From NCBI GenBank assembly GCA_021772935.1, contig JAJFLA010000008.1, positions 124,001 through 188,000 of the forward strand: a stretch of DNA of 64,000 bases, in the 5' to 3' direction. The notes under the pieces are model-generated. The model searched no databases. It had not been told where the DNA came from and saw only the letters and a program-made list of their open reading frames with translations. The position numbers were made by a program, and so were the translations under genes. Below are positions 52,909-63,663 of this stretch, in pieces (position 1 is the stretch's first letter; each line of letters starts with the position of its first letter). Source of the DNA: Gammaproteobacteria bacterium. Its GTDB lineage: Bacteria > Pseudomonadota > Gammaproteobacteria > Xanthomonadales > SZUA-36.

Positions 52909-52937
52909 CTTGTTTTTTGTCAACGTCGACCGCAAAT
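52909..52937 (+). promoter_or_regulatory. Candidate sigma32-like promoter of clpB (weak)
   Basis: CTTGTTT (52909-52915) followed 14 bases later by CCGCAAAT (52930-52937) partly fits the heat-shock consensus CTTGAAA / CCCCATNT. The -10 match is imperfect; it is proposed because ClpB is normally a heat-shock protein. Confidence 0.25.
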
Positions 52938-52992
52938 GTTCTCTATCTGAGTCCGTCTTTGTGCGGCACCAATTTATTCAGAGGTAGCAACG

Positions 52993-55560
52993 ATGCGAAT
53001 GGACAAACTAACCAGTAAGTTCCAGTTGGCACTGGCAGATGCGCAGAGTCTTGCAGTCGGGCTGGATCATCAATTAATCGAGCCGGATCATGTCATGGTT
53101 GCGTTACTGGACCAGGAAGGGGGCTCTATTCGTCACCTGTTGACCAAGGCTGGCATCAAGGTCAATGCACTGCGTTCACAACTTGGCGAACGGCTGGATG
53201 CTTTACCCAGGGTTTCCGGTGCAGCGGGGGAGGTCAATCTTTCCAATGACACCATCAAAATATTGACTATCACCGATAAACTGGCGCAAAAGCGCGATGA
53301 CCAATACATCGCCAGTGAACTGTTTGTACTCGCCGCCATGGACCTTAAAGGCCCACTTGCCGATATATTGAAACAGGCTGGAGCCAACCGTGAGGCGATA
53401 GAAAAAGCCGTCGATGAGATACGTGGTGGAGAACAGGTTAATGACCCCAATGCCGAGGAATCCCGACAGGCGTTAGAGAAATACACCATCGACCTGACCG
53501 AAAGAGCTGAGCAATCAAAACTGGACCCGGTCATCGGCAGGGACGAAGAAATCCGTCGCTGCATCCAGGTGTTGCAGCGCAGGACCAAGAATAATCCGGT
53601 TTTGATGGGTGAGCCTGGTGTTGGTAAAACTGCCATCGTTGAAGGCATGGCGCAACGGATAGTTAACGGCGAAGTACCCGAAGGGCTGAAAAACAAGCGT
53701 GTGCTGTCACTGGATATGGGTGCGTTGATCGCCGGTGCAAAATTCAGAGGTGAGTTTGAAGAACGTCTGAAGGCCTTATTAAATGACCTCAGTAAACAGG
53801 AAGGCAATGTGATCCTGTTCATCGATGAAATTCACACCATCGTCGGTGCTGGTAAAGCCGAAGGCTCCATGGATGCTGGCAATATGCTTAAGCCTGCATT
53901 GGCGCGTGGTGAACTGCACTGTATTGGTGCGACCACATTGGACGAATATCGCCAGTACATGGAAAAAGATGCTGCGTTGGAGCGCAGGTTCCAGAAAGTG
54001 TTTGTTGGCGAACCTTCAGTGGAAGACACCATTGCCATCTTGCGTGGTTTGCAGGAACGTTATGAAGTTCACCACGGTGTTGATATCTCTGATCCAGCAC
54101 TGGTTGCAGCAGCTACTTTATCGCATCGTTATATCAGCGACCGGCAACTGCCGGACAAAGCCATTGACCTGATGGATGAAGCGGCCTCACGTATCCGCAT
54201 GGAGATCGATTCCAAACCGGAGAAACTGGATCGTCTTGAACGACGTCTGATTCAACAGAAAATTCAGCGTGAAGCACTGAAAAAAGAAAAGGATAGTGCC
54301 TCCATTCAGCGTCTGGCCGATCTGGAAGAGACCATCGAGGTTCTGGAGCGTGAGTTTTCTGATCTCGAAGAAATATGGAAATCAGAAAAGGCGGCCGTGC
54401 AGGGCACAACCCATATCAAGGAAGAACTGGAGCGTAGCCGTGCGGAGCTGGAAACAGCTCATCGGGCTGGCGACCTGGCACGCATGTCAGAATTACAATA
54501 CGGGCGTATTCCAGAACTGGAAGCAGCGTTAAAGCAAGCTGAGATAGGAGAACAATCAGAATTCACCTTGCTGCGAACCAGTGTCACCGAGGATGAAATT
54601 GCAGAAGTGGTGTCACGCTGGACCGGTATTCCAGTGTCACGCATGCTCCAAGGTGAGCGGGACAAACTACTGCACATGGAATCGGCATTACATCGGCGGG
54701 TCATTGGTCAGGAAGAAGCGGTTAAAGCGGTTGCCGATGCCATACGCCGTTCACGCGCGGGTTTGTCGGATGCCAATCGTCCAATCGGTTCATTTCTGTT
54801 TCTTGGCCCAACCGGTGTTGGTAAAACCGAGCTTTGCAAAGCTTTGGCAGAGTTCATGTTTGACACCGAAGAGGCCATGGTGCGTATCGACATGTCAGAA
54901 TTCATGGAAAAGCATTCCGTGGCCCGCTTGATCGGCGCACCACCGGGCTATGTTGGTTATGAAGAGGGTGGTTATCTGACCGAGGCCGTTCGACGCAGAC
55001 CATACGCTGTGATCCTGCTGGATGAAGTAGAAAAAGCTCACCCGGACGTGTTCAATATTTTATTGCAGGTGTTGGATGACGGTCGTTTGACCGATGGCCA
55101 TGGTCGCACGGTAGATTTCCGCAATAGCGTGATTGTGATGACATCCAATCTGGGTTCTGGTCGGATTCAGAATCTGGCAAGTGAAGATTATGAAGTCATG
55201 AAGTCAGCGGTTATGGAGGTTGTCGGCCAGCATTTCCGACCTGAGTTTATCAATCGTGTGGATGACCTGGTGGTATTCCATCCGCTTGATCAGGCACAAA
55301 TACGTTTGATTGCCGGTATACAGCTGGGCATGTTGAGACAACGTCTCGAAAGTACTGGTCTGGAAATGGAGGTCAGCGACGAAGCTTTGGATATTCTGGC
55401 CGTGGCTGGTTTCGACCCGGTCTATGGTGCAAGGCCTCTAAAGCGGGCTATTCAGCAGAAAATCGAGAACCCGTTGGCGCAGAAAATCCTGGCCGGTGAT
55501 TTTTCATCCGGTGAAACGGTGAATATCGATGTTGAGGATGGAGCATTCCGTTTTACCTAA
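52993..55560 (+). CDS. clpB: ATP-dependent disaggregase ClpB
   Basis: This 855-residue hexameric AAA+ chaperone resolubilises aggregates with DnaK. It has an N domain (1-145), a first ATPase module with GEPGVGKTA (about 206-214) and FIDEIHT, a coiled-coil middle domain (about 405-525, Glu/Lys rich) and a second module with GPTGVGKTE (about 604) and LLDEVEKAH. The ClpP-binding IGF/L loop is absent, as expected for ClpB. GAGG precedes the ATG at 52993; a second ATG two codons later matches the usual MDKLTSKFQ start. It is convergent with proA, 14 bases away. Confidence 0.97.
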   Translation: MRMDKLTSKFQLALADAQSLAVGLDHQLIEPDHVMVALLDQEGGSIRHLLTKAGIKVNALRSQLGERLDALPRVSGAAGEVNLSNDTIKILTITDKLAQKRDDQYIASELFVLAAMDLKGPLADILKQAGANREAIEKAVDEIRGGEQVNDPNAEESRQALEKYTIDLTERAEQSKLDPVIGRDEEIRRCIQVLQRRTKNNPVLMGEPGVGKTAIVEGMAQRIVNGEVPEGLKNKRVLSLDMGALIAGAKFRGEFEERLKALLNDLSKQEGNVILFIDEIHTIVGAGKAEGSMDAGNMLKPALARGELHCIGATTLDEYRQYMEKDAALERRFQKVFVGEPSVEDTIAILRGLQERYEVHHGVDISDPALVAAATLSHRYISDRQLPDKAIDLMDEAASRIRMEIDSKPEKLDRLERRLIQQKIQREALKKEKDSASIQRLADLEETIEVLEREFSDLEEIWKSEKAAVQGTTHIKEELERSRAELETAHRAGDLARMSELQYGRIPELEAALKQAEIGEQSEFTLLRTSVTEDEIAEVVSRWTGIPVSRMLQGERDKLLHMESALHRRVIGQEEAVKAVADAIRRSRAGLSDANRPIGSFLFLGPTGVGKTELCKALAEFMFDTEEAMVRIDMSEFMEKHSVARLIGAPPGYVGYEEGGYLTEAVRRRPYAVILLDEVEKAHPDVFNILLQVLDDGRLTDGHGRTVDFRNSVIVMTSNLGSGRIQNLASEDYEVMKSAVMEVVGQHFRPEFINRVDDLVVFHPLDQAQIRLIAGIQLGMLRQRLESTGLEMEVSDEALDILAVAGFDPVYGARPLKRAIQQKIENPLAQKILAGDFSSGETVNIDVEDGAFRFT

Positions 55561-55574
55561 TAAGGAGTGTTCTG

Positions 55575-56837
55575 TTACACCCGGATTTGCCCCGATCCTC
55601 GAACGACCCATTTATAGCTGGTCAATTCAGGCAAAGCCATCGGGCCGCGGGCGTGCAGTTTCTGGGTACTAATTCCGATTTCTGCACCCATACCGAACTG
55701 GCCGCCGTCAGTGAAGGCGGTAGAGGTATTGGCATAGACCGCGGCAGCATCAACCTTGTTGAGAAACTGTTCGATGACCTGAGGGTCCTCAGCGACGATC
55801 GCTTCGGAATGTTTCGAGCCAAAATTATGAATGTGCTCAAGGGCATCAGGCAGACCTGAAACCGTCTTGATAGACATTCTCAACGACAGAAACTCTGTGC
55901 CGAAATGCTCTGTTTTTGCCGGAAACAGCTTGCCAGCATAACAACCATTAAGCACCTCGAAAGCGGCTTCATCGGCAAATACTTCGACCTCGTGTTGCTC
56001 TCCAAGTGTTCGCATCAATTCCAGCAATTCCGGTAATAGATCACGATGTATGATTAGTGTATCGAGTGCATTGCATACACTGGGACGACGAACTTTGGCG
56101 TTGGTGATGATGGATTTTGCCTTTGCCACATCGGCACTGGTGTCAACGTAGGTATGAACGATACCTGCACCGGTCTCGATCACTGGCACGCGCGCATTTT
56201 CACGGACGAAATCAATCAGTCCTTTGGACCCGCGTGGGATGGCGAGATCTATACTTTCGGTCGCTTGCAGAATTCTGCTCAGGTAATCACGCTGTGGTGG
56301 CGCGAGGAATACGACAGCGGGATCGATATCGTGTTCACGTAAAACCTGGTGCATCATGTTGACCACCACCTGGTTGGTGTCGTCTGCGTCACTGCTACCT
56401 TTCAGCACACAGGCATTGAGGGTTTTGAGGCATAGCGCAAAGACATCAAAAGTCACATTTGGCCTTGATTCGAAAATAACTGCGACAACACCCATTGGTA
56501 CGCGGACCTTGCTCAGCTCAAGACCATTATCCAATTGCTTTTTTTCAAGGACTTCACCCACGGGCGATGGCAAGGCAGCGACACAACGCAAGTCGTGTGC
56601 AATGTCTGCAAGTCGTTGTGGGTTGAGTAGCAGACGGTCGTATTTAGGATCTGATTCCGGCATCCGGGAAAGATCGCTCCGGTTTGCTTGCAAGATTTCC
56701 TTTTGTGTCGCAATCGTACGATCAGCCAACGATACGAGTACGCTCCGGATTACCTGGTCGTCACAATGAGCCAGCTCACGTGCAGCCAGGCGTGTCTGTA
56801 TCAGGCCGTGTTCCAAGTAGTGTAATTGCTCGCTCAT
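55575..56837 (-). CDS. proA: Gamma-glutamyl phosphate reductase
   Basis: This 420-residue NADPH-dependent enzyme is the second step of proline synthesis. VPMGVVAVIFESRPNVT (about 115-131) is the ProA signature, the catalytic Cys is in VRRPSVCNALDTLI (about 255), and the C-terminal ADGGQF-type region reads FTDGGQFGMGAEIGISTQKLHARGP. It begins four bases after the proB stop. Confidence 0.95.
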   Translation of the reverse strand: MSEQLHYLEHGLIQTRLAARELAHCDDQVIRSVLVSLADRTIATQKEILQANRSDLSRMPESDPKYDRLLLNPQRLADIAHDLRCVAALPSPVGEVLEKKQLDNGLELSKVRVPMGVVAVIFESRPNVTFDVFALCLKTLNACVLKGSSDADDTNQVVVNMMHQVLREHDIDPAVVFLAPPQRDYLSRILQATESIDLAIPRGSKGLIDFVRENARVPVIETGAGIVHTYVDTSADVAKAKSIITNAKVRRPSVCNALDTLIIHRDLLPELLELMRTLGEQHEVEVFADEAAFEVLNGCYAGKLFPAKTEHFGTEFLSLRMSIKTVSGLPDALEHIHNFGSKHSEAIVAEDPQVIEQFLNKVDAAAVYANTSTAFTDGGQFGMGAEIGISTQKLHARGPMALPELTSYKWVVRGSGQIRV

Positions 56838-56841
56838 ATTT

Positions 56842-57921
56842 TTAGCCTAACAGGTAAAGGTAATCATAGTGCACCAGGGGTTTTTGACCGCGCAGACCGA
56901 TCAATCGGGATGCTTCTTTGTGATCATAGCGCGCTTGCCCGCAACCCAATACCTTGCCGGAGTGGTTGAGGATCAGGATGACATCACCGCGATCGAAATG
57001 GCCAGCCACGGCTTCGATTCCGACGGGTAGCAAGCTGGCCAGGTGATTGCAGTCCAGCAGGGCATCTTCTGCGCCCTTGTTGACCGTGACCGAACCGGTT
57101 GCGTGATCATCCGCACTTGCGAGCCATCTCTTGGCTGGTGATACGTCACCAATCGCCGGGAAGTGTGTACCTACTTGATGATCACCAATAATTTTTTTTA
57201 TTATCTGTGAATCGGTTCCGTCGGCAATGACCACTTCGGTGCCGAGCCTGGCCACTTTGCGTGCAATCGCCAGTTTGTTGTGCATGCCGCCGCGGCCCAA
57301 TGCGGAGGCGCCGCGCAAGACGATATCTTCAAGCTGATAACGATCATCGTCCCAGACCTTTATACATTGTGTTGCGGCATCATCCGGGTCACCGTCATAA
57401 ACACCGGCTACCGTACTCAGCAAACACAGAAGTTCTGCGTTGACCATTCCAGCCAGCAAGCCTGCAAGTTCATCATTATCGGTAAACATCAATTCGGTGA
57501 CCGAAACCACGTCATTTTCATTAACGATGGGAATGATACCGGCGGTCAGTAAGGCCTCGATACAACCGCGCATATTCAGATAGTGTCGACGTGTCTGGAA
57601 GTCACTCTTGGTGGCCAGCACCTGTGCGACCGTCAAGCTGTGTTGTTCAAACAGTTCGCGATAGGTTTCCATCAAACGAACCTGACCGGTCGCTGCCATG
57701 ACCTGTTTTCGTGCGACCGGACTGCTAATCCGTTGCAGGCACTCATCGGCAAGACCACTGCCTGCCGCGACCGCACCGGATGAAACCAACAACACCTGCC
57801 AGCCTTCGGTATGCAGGCTACTGAGCTGCTTGACCAGGTTCGACAGTATCTCCTGGTTCAGTGCGCCATACGGGTCACAAAGAACCTGACTGCCTATTTT
57901 TACGACGATTCGTTTAGCCAT
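56842..57921 (-). CDS. proB: Glutamate 5-kinase
   Basis: This 359-residue protein has an N-terminal amino-acid kinase domain (VVKIGSQVL, VSSGAVAAG, IIPIVNENDVVS) and a C-terminal PUA domain from about 275. It forms gamma-glutamyl phosphate, the committed and usually proline-inhibited step of proline synthesis. The PUA domain is a little short compared with the E. coli protein. It is first of the proB-proA pair, 21 bases after the peptidase gene. Confidence 0.95.
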   Translation of the reverse strand: MAKRIVVKIGSQVLCDPYGALNQEILSNLVKQLSSLHTEGWQVLLVSSGAVAAGSGLADECLQRISSPVARKQVMAATGQVRLMETYRELFEQHSLTVAQVLATKSDFQTRRHYLNMRGCIEALLTAGIIPIVNENDVVSVTELMFTDNDELAGLLAGMVNAELLCLLSTVAGVYDGDPDDAATQCIKVWDDDRYQLEDIVLRGASALGRGGMHNKLAIARKVARLGTEVVIADGTDSQIIKKIIGDHQVGTHFPAIGDVSPAKRWLASADDHATGSVTVNKGAEDALLDCNHLASLLPVGIEAVAGHFDRGDVILILNHSGKVLGCGQARYDHKEASRLIGLRGQKPLVHYDYLYLLG

Positions 57922-57942
57922 GGAAATCAGCCGGTGGCCTGA

Positions 57943-59628
57943 TTACAGACCGAGCACTTCCTTGCCTTGCTGGTACACGATATCAACTGGAATACTGAGC
58001 GCATCCAGTCGGTTCAGGTCGGTTTGCAGCTGTGCGCTGACATTGCCCATTTGTGCAACAAAGGCAGCGACCTTGTCGTAATCACCATTGCCCTGCAAAA
58101 CCAGCAGGTCGTTGCTCAAAGCTTTAACGGCGAATTCAAAGTCGGCCACATTGACACGGTATTTACCGCTTATCGGGTCACGTGAAAAGGCTCCCGCTTC
58201 GCTGAAATAGTTAAACCGAATCATGTTGGCGCGGCCATGTGCACTACTGGCACCAAAACGAACTGAACGGAAGATTCCAGCGAGGAAAGTAACATAATTA
58301 TCCATCAGTTCGCCTTCGCTGATTTCGCCCATTTCCCGCAGCTTTTGCACCATGTACAAACCAAGGATATCCGCCTTGCCTTCTTCAAGCGCTGATGCAT
58401 GTTCTTTCAGTGCCTGACGCACTGTACCGGTCCCATCCAGCGTGGTTTTAACACCGAGACCATGGGCTACTTCATGGAACATGGTGTTGCCAAAAAAGGC
58501 ATCAAAGGTGATGTGCTGGCGCTGGTCTTCGGCAATCAATTCAGTGGAAAGCGGCATCAGGATCTGGTTGAACTTGGCCAGCATGGAGTTTTTGATCTGC
58601 AGTCGGCGTGTACCCTTCGCCATTTGCACTTCTTCATCATTGGGCAGGTTGATAGCAATAGTTTTTGCGCCAGAATTACAATCACCTGCACAATAGACGA
58701 GGTCGTAGGCATTCAAATCGGCATCCGAGCCAGGCATTTCCGCCTTGTAGGCGTCATCCACTGGTAATCCACGTTGCAACTCAGGCATGTATTTGGCAAA
58801 ACGTGCCAACCGTTCGCTCCAGCTCTGGTCCTTGATAAGAACGAATGTTTCAAATGCGGCACGGTATCCATACAGGGCGTCCTGATAGGTTTCGATGGGA
58901 CCGATGACCAATTCAATTGGGTTGTTTTTCATTTCCATCCAGGCCATGTCAGAGGCCTGGTAGTCGTCAGTTTTCAAGGCCTCGGCGCGCATCTTCAGGT
59001 AAGCGGCAAACTCCTGATCTTCTGCTAACGCCGAAGCCCGTATGAGTAGTTCAGCTATGTCGTTGATCTGTGATTTGAAAGCGATCCTGTAAGGTATCAA
59101 TATCAGCCCACCATCCAAGCCCCTTGCCACCACTGAGTATTGTTCGTCTTTGCCTTCCTGAGGCCAGGCTTCAAATTCTGCCTTACTCATATCCTGAGGG
59201 TAAAAGCGCGCACCAGGTGGGCGTGGGCCATGACTTTCAATGAAGGGTTGATCAGCGGCCAGGCGATCCCACGGCCCGTAATTGTAAAAAGCGAAACGCC
59301 TGACCTTGGGATCAGCAATGGTATTTAGTAATCCGTCTTTGTCACCCCAAACTTGTTGCCAGAAAATATCGTCGGTGATTTTTCCCGCATCAATTAACAG
59401 GCTGATCATCTGTTTCTGTTTATCGTTTAAGTGATTGAGGTCGGCTGTCAGGCCAACTTCAGCGTAAATATCAAGCCGCGATGGTTTTTCAGTGTCAGTC
59501 GAGGTCGTCACCGGCGTGTCCGCGGGTGCTTCTTTGGCGGCTGTAACAACCGTCACTTGATGGTCTTTCTCACATGCTGAAAGCAGGATTACCAGCAGGA
59601 TTGCAGAAACAAATAACTTGGTTTTCAT
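57943..59628 (-). CDS. M49-like zinc metallopeptidase lipoprotein
   Basis: This lipoprotein of about 561 residues has lipobox LSAC after a hydrophobic signal (FVSAILLVILLSAC). The zinc motif FHEVAHGLG lies near residue 384 (HExxH) and the third ligand region EEGKADILG near 415, the arrangement of M49 dipeptidyl-peptidase III-like proteins, although many classical DPP III enzymes have a six-residue HExxxH. Upstream motifs PWDRLA and RPPGARFYPQDM also fit the bacterial M49-like group. The ATG at 59628 directly before the signal peptide is chosen over 59754. It faces the cell envelope and probably cleaves small peptides. It may be co-transcribed with proB. Confidence 0.75.
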   Translation of the reverse strand: MKTKLFVSAILLVILLSACEKDHQVTVVTAAKEAPADTPVTTSTDTEKPSRLDIYAEVGLTADLNHLNDKQKQMISLLIDAGKITDDIFWQQVWGDKDGLLNTIADPKVRRFAFYNYGPWDRLAADQPFIESHGPRPPGARFYPQDMSKAEFEAWPQEGKDEQYSVVARGLDGGLILIPYRIAFKSQINDIAELLIRASALAEDQEFAAYLKMRAEALKTDDYQASDMAWMEMKNNPIELVIGPIETYQDALYGYRAAFETFVLIKDQSWSERLARFAKYMPELQRGLPVDDAYKAEMPGSDADLNAYDLVYCAGDCNSGAKTIAINLPNDEEVQMAKGTRRLQIKNSMLAKFNQILMPLSTELIAEDQRQHITFDAFFGNTMFHEVAHGLGVKTTLDGTGTVRQALKEHASALEEGKADILGLYMVQKLREMGEISEGELMDNYVTFLAGIFRSVRFGASSAHGRANMIRFNYFSEAGAFSRDPISGKYRVNVADFEFAVKALSNDLLVLQGNGDYDKVAAFVAQMGNVSAQLQTDLNRLDALSIPVDIVYQQGKEVLGL

Positions 59629-59866
59629 GAGTGTTTCTTTCTGTATTGAAGTCGGGTAAGCACTATACCAAACAGCGATGACTTTTTGGGCTATCAGGAT
59701 CAATTTACACAGAAAGGTAGAAGCAGTCGCCATGGCTGTGATTTGTCGCTGCAAGCTGTAAAAAGGACTTAACCATCCCCATCTTATGCCCTCAAGAGTC
59801 GTCAGCGTTTATAATTGCGAGCCCTGTACTTGTCTGCAGGTTGTGTGAAGAATGGAGGTAATGCTA

Positions 59867-60214
59867 GTGCCGATTTATGAATACCGTTGCGAATCATGTG
59901 CGCATGAGTTGGAAAAACTACAAAAAATGAATGAAAGCATGCTGCTTGATTGCCCGGAATGTGATCAACCGGCACTGAAGCGACTGGTTTCTGCTGCTGC
60001 TTTTCGTTTAAAAGGCAGTGGTTGGTATGAGACCGATTTCAAAAAGGACAACAAGCGGAATTTGGCGGAGGTTTCCGGCAAAGATGCTTCTGAGAAAAAG
60101 TCTTCAGGTGACAATGGCAAGGAAACCAAGAAACCGTCTTCCGAAACCAGCAAAAAAAACCCAGAGGCAAAACCTACAGCGAAACCAGCCGCCAAGGAAT
60201 CAAAACATGCGTAG
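59867..60214 (+). CDS. FmdB-family zinc ribbon protein
   Basis: This protein of about 115 residues has the N-terminal zinc ribbon [10 protein letters not shown] ... CPECDQP with four Cys in two CxxC pairs, then [22 protein letters not shown], the conserved FmdB (TIGR02605) end. A low-complexity Lys/Ser/Glu/Ala tail of about 60 residues follows. The GTG at 59867 is preferred over ATGs at 59852 and 59861, because GGAGG lies eight bases before it and the protein then begins at the family start MPIYEYRC. It precedes aspS and overlaps it by eight bases, a common gammaproteobacterial pair. Confidence 0.88.
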   Translation: MPIYEYRCESCAHELEKLQKMNESMLLDCPECDQPALKRLVSAAAFRLKGSGWYETDFKKDNKRNLAEVSGKDASEKKSSGDNGKETKKPSSETSKKNPEAKPTAKPAAKESKHA

Positions 60215-61973
60215 TCATTTATGTGGTGAAATCAATGAAACACTGGCTGGACAGTCCGTCACACTGTGTGGCTGGGTTGATCGTCGACGTGATCTTGGTG
60301 GTTTGATATTTATCGGTCTGAGGGACACTGCCGGCATTGTCCAGATCGTAGTCGAACCCGACTCTGCGGCTTTTGCTGATGCTGAGCGTCTTCGCAATGA
60401 ATATTGCGTACGTATCAAAGGCAGCGTGCGTATGCGGCCTGAAAGCCAGTGGAACGAATCAATGACCACCGGCAAAGTTGAGCTGGTTGCAGATGAAGTT
60501 GAACTACTCAATGCGTCGGCGCCTATTCCTTTATTGATGACCGATGAAGACGGTGAAGAGGTGCGTTTACGCTACCGCTACCTGGATTTGCGCAGACCCC
60601 GTATGCAACACAATATGCGTATACGCGCGAAGCTTAACCAGTCCATCCACAAACATTTGGATGGCCATGGGTTTTCAGAGTTTGAGACACCCATTCTGAC
60701 CAAGGCAACGCCAGAAGGAGCCCGCGATTACCTGGTGGCCAGTCGGGTGCAGGCAGGACAGTTTTATGCCTTGCCGCAGTCACCCCAGCTTTTCAAGCAA
60801 TTATTGATGATGGCCGGTATGGATCGTTACTACCAGATTGCCCGTTGCTTCCGTGATGAAGATTTGCGGGCTGATCGCCAACCCGAGTTTACCCAGCTGG
60901 ACATGGAAATGTCTTTTGTGGATGAAGCCGGTGTACAGGCGGCTGCTGAGGATCTCGTACGTGCCGTTTTCAATGATGTTCTGGATGTTGAATTGCCAGC
61001 GCCTTTCCCGCGAATGACATGGTCTGAGGCAATGGAAAAATTTGGCTCTGATAAGCCGGATCTGCGCTACCCGATGTGTCTGCATAATGTCGACGAGCAT
61101 GTCAGCCATATTGATTTTCGCGTTTTTGCGGGACCGGCTAATAATGAGGAGCAACGGGTTGCGGCACTGAGAGTGCCGGGTGGCGCAAAATTCTCGCGTA
61201 AGCAGATCGATGAATATACAGCCTTTGTGGCGCGTTATGGCGCCAGGGGCCTGGCCTGGATCAAGGTTAATGACGTGGAGGCCGGTCTGGAAGGGCTGCA
61301 ATCACCGGTTGCCAAATTCCTGGACGACAAGGCCTGGAAGGGTATCGCTACACAAACCGGTGTCGAAACTGGCGATTTGCTCTTTTTTGGTGCGGGCGAC
61401 TGGCTGCAAACCAGTACCTTTATGGGTCATTTGCTGATCCGCTGCGGTGAAGACCTGGCGTTGGCAAATGACGGCTGGGCACCCTTATGGGTGACGGATT
61501 TCCCGATGTTTGAATGGGATGAAGAAAGTGGTCGACATACGGCCATGCATCACCCATTTACAGCTCCGCAGTCTGATTCCGCAGATGAACTGCAAGCAAA
61601 TCCAATGCATGCCTTGTCCAGGGGTTATGACATTGTACTCAATGGCGCCGAAATCGGAGGCGGTTCAATCCGTATTCACAAATCTGAAATGCAACAGGCA
61701 GTTTTCAACTTGCTGGGCATCAGTAAGGATGAGGCACAGGCTAAATTTGGCTTCCTGCTTGAAGCACTCAAGTACGGTTGCCCACCGCATGGTGGTATTG
61801 CATTTGGGCTGGATCGAGTCGCTGCACTGATGGCAGGGGAGGCATCCATCCGTGATGTGATCGCCTTCCCGAAAACCACGACTGCCCAGTGCCCATTGAC
61901 CGAAGCGCCGTCGGCCATTGCTCAGAGTCAGCTGGATGAATTGCATATCGGTGTCATCAAAAAAACTGAATGA
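60207..61973 (+). CDS. aspS: Aspartate--tRNA ligase
   Basis: This 588-residue class II synthetase has an OB-fold anticodon domain (1-105), motif 1 region [30 protein letters not shown], motif 2 [24 protein letters not shown], a bacterial GAD insertion (about 290-400) and motif 3 [13 protein letters not shown]. The start at 60207 ([10 protein letters not shown]) is the conserved one. The stop overlaps rarD in ATGA. Confidence 0.97.
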   Translation: MRSHLCGEINETLAGQSVTLCGWVDRRRDLGGLIFIGLRDTAGIVQIVVEPDSAAFADAERLRNEYCVRIKGSVRMRPESQWNESMTTGKVELVADEVELLNASAPIPLLMTDEDGEEVRLRYRYLDLRRPRMQHNMRIRAKLNQSIHKHLDGHGFSEFETPILTKATPEGARDYLVASRVQAGQFYALPQSPQLFKQLLMMAGMDRYYQIARCFRDEDLRADRQPEFTQLDMEMSFVDEAGVQAAAEDLVRAVFNDVLDVELPAPFPRMTWSEAMEKFGSDKPDLRYPMCLHNVDEHVSHIDFRVFAGPANNEEQRVAALRVPGGAKFSRKQIDEYTAFVARYGARGLAWIKVNDVEAGLEGLQSPVAKFLDDKAWKGIATQTGVETGDLLFFGAGDWLQTSTFMGHLLIRCGEDLALANDGWAPLWVTDFPMFEWDEESGRHTAMHHPFTAPQSDSADELQANPMHALSRGYDIVLNGAEIGGGSIRIHKSEMQQAVFNLLGISKDEAQAKFGFLLEALKYGCPPHGGIAFGLDRVAALMAGEASIRDVIAFPKTTTAQCPLTEAPSAIAQSQLDELHIGVIKKTE

Positions 61974-62884
61974 CGGCTTTGCAAGAACAAAAGCTGGACC
62001 GCACGGGTATTATCGCGGCGCTGTCCGCTTTTTCATTCTGGGGATTGGTGCCTGTTTATTACAAAGGCTTGCAGTCTGTAGATGCGTGGGAGGTGCTCGC
62101 GCACAGGGTACTCTGGTCGGTTCCGCTTTTATTAATATTTCTGGCAGTACGTGACGGTAAGGTTTTCTGGAAAAAGCTGCGGTTACCAAAGGCCAGTATT
62201 GCCTGGCTGGTCTTATCGGGTTTGACAATCTCGCTCAACTGGCTGGTTTTTGTATGGGCGGTTGCACAAAACCATGTACTGGATACCAGCCTGGGTTATT
62301 TTGGAACGCCTGTGGTCAATGTTTTACTGGGTTACCTGTTCCTGAAAGAACGATTGCCTAAGCTGCAGGTGTTTGCAGTGGTGGTGGCCGCTGCAGGAAC
62401 ATTTTACCTCGCCTGGTACCTCGGCAGACCCCCCTGGATTGCGATCACACTGGCAGTATCTTTTGGTTTCTATGGTTTGCTGCGTAAACGTCTGAGTGTG
62501 GGCCCCATGCTGGGTTTACTGTGGGAAACCGGGCTGATGCTGGTGCCCGCGCTGGTATATTTATTGTGGTTGTCTCTACAGCCCTTGAAAGCAGGTCAGC
62601 AATTTTTAAACGTCTCCATCAGCATTGATCTGTTGTTGGTGGGCTCGGCACTTACCACTGTGTTGCCTTTGATCTGGTTCAACATGGCAGCTCAGAAACT
62701 ACCGCTCAGCATCCTGGGGTTTTTTCAGTACCTCGCGCCGAGCATCAGTTTCATGTTGGCGGTTTTTCTGTATGGCGAGCAATTTACTACCGGTCACGCG
62801 GTGGCGTTTGCTTGTATCTGGGTCGCATTGGCATTGGTTTCAATCGAACCTTTCCGTCGCGCAAGGAGACGTTTGCGTGCTTAA
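61970..62884 (+). CDS. rarD: EamA-family permease RarD
   Basis: This 304-residue inner-membrane protein of the drug/metabolite transporter superfamily has about ten hydrophobic segments. The RarD signatures [29 protein letters not shown] and [25 protein letters not shown] (about 95-120) are clear. E. coli RarD is linked to chloramphenicol sensitivity, but the substrate is unknown. It is translationally coupled to aspS. Confidence 0.9.
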   Translation: MTALQEQKLDRTGIIAALSAFSFWGLVPVYYKGLQSVDAWEVLAHRVLWSVPLLLIFLAVRDGKVFWKKLRLPKASIAWLVLSGLTISLNWLVFVWAVAQNHVLDTSLGYFGTPVVNVLLGYLFLKERLPKLQVFAVVVAAAGTFYLAWYLGRPPWIAITLAVSFGFYGLLRKRLSVGPMLGLLWETGLMLVPALVYLLWLSLQPLKAGQQFLNVSISIDLLLVGSALTTVLPLIWFNMAAQKLPLSILGFFQYLAPSISFMLAVFLYGEQFTTGHAVAFACIWVALALVSIEPFRRARRRLRA

Positions 62885-62899
62885 CCGGCACAAAAGGTA

Positions 62900-63547
62900 A
62901 TGCGAACCGGTCCGGATACTGCCCGCTCCAGTATTGTACTGGTGCATGGCTTGTGGAACCGTGGTTGGTCGATGGCTGCTATGGCCAGGCGTCTACGAGC
63001 CCGGGGTCACCATGTTGTGGTTTTTAGTTATCCCACCCGGAATGATTGCCTGGATGGTCATGCGGATGGGCTACATGCCTTGATCAAGGACACCAGGGCT
63101 GAAGTACTACATCTGGTTGGCCACAGTATGGGTGGCCTGGTTATCCTCAATATGCTCAGCAGGTTTGATGATTTGCCACCCGGGCGGATTGTCCTGATGG
63201 GGACACCCATCAAAGGCAGTGGTGCTGTCAAAAGACTGGAAAAGTTGCCGGGCCAGAAACTACTGTTTGGAAAAGCCAGGGATAACCTGATGCAAGGGTT
63301 CCAGCACACGCCCACCGAGCATGAAACCGGCATGATTCGTGGCACACGCGCACTGGGGCTCGGTCGTATCACCGGCCGACATAGCGAACCCGGTGACGGC
63401 AGCGTCAGTGTTAGTGAGACAGAGCTTGATGGCCTGAAAGACAGTGTTAATCTGGTGGTATCGCATTCAGAAATGTTGGTCTCGGCGCAAGTCGTGGACC
63501 AGGTCGAGCAGTTTCTGATGCACGGTATGTTCAAAAAGGATAGTTGA
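62900..63547 (+). CDS. Alpha/beta hydrolase
   Basis: This 215-residue lipase/esterase-like hydrolase has the HG oxyanion motif VLVHGLWNRGW, nucleophile elbow GHSMGG (Ser about 75), an acid probably in GDGSVSV and the His in SHSEML near residue 195. It is small and lacks a signal peptide. The cap domain is minimal, resembling YpfH/PGAP1-like lipases. It is 15 bases downstream of rarD. Confidence 0.82.
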   Translation: MRTGPDTARSSIVLVHGLWNRGWSMAAMARRLRARGHHVVVFSYPTRNDCLDGHADGLHALIKDTRAEVLHLVGHSMGGLVILNMLSRFDDLPPGRIVLMGTPIKGSGAVKRLEKLPGQKLLFGKARDNLMQGFQHTPTEHETGMIRGTRALGLGRITGRHSEPGDGSVSVSETELDGLKDSVNLVVSHSEMLVSAQVVDQVEQFLMHGMFKKDS

Positions 63548-63663
63548 AAGCCTGTCGGGTTTGCTTGCTCCGCGCCTAAAAGCCCCTTTTTTGCCCCCGG
63601 ATTGGCAGGGTTTCGTGATAAAATTCTCAAAATTCCATTTCTGATTAATAAGGTACGGTCTTT

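Larger units (their letters stand above)
52653..52992. other. Divergent intergenic region between lpoB and clpB
   Basis: This 340-base AT-rich region must hold the promoters of both operons. It contains an inverted repeat (52822-52846), a weak heat-shock-like promoter candidate (52909-52937) and a GAGG ribosome binding site for clpB at about 52981. No gene is seen. Confidence 0.7.

Noticed and set aside
60018-60206. Extended N terminus of aspS starting at 60018
   Set aside because: The extra residues are the fmdB-like gene read in another frame; the conserved AspS start is at 60207.
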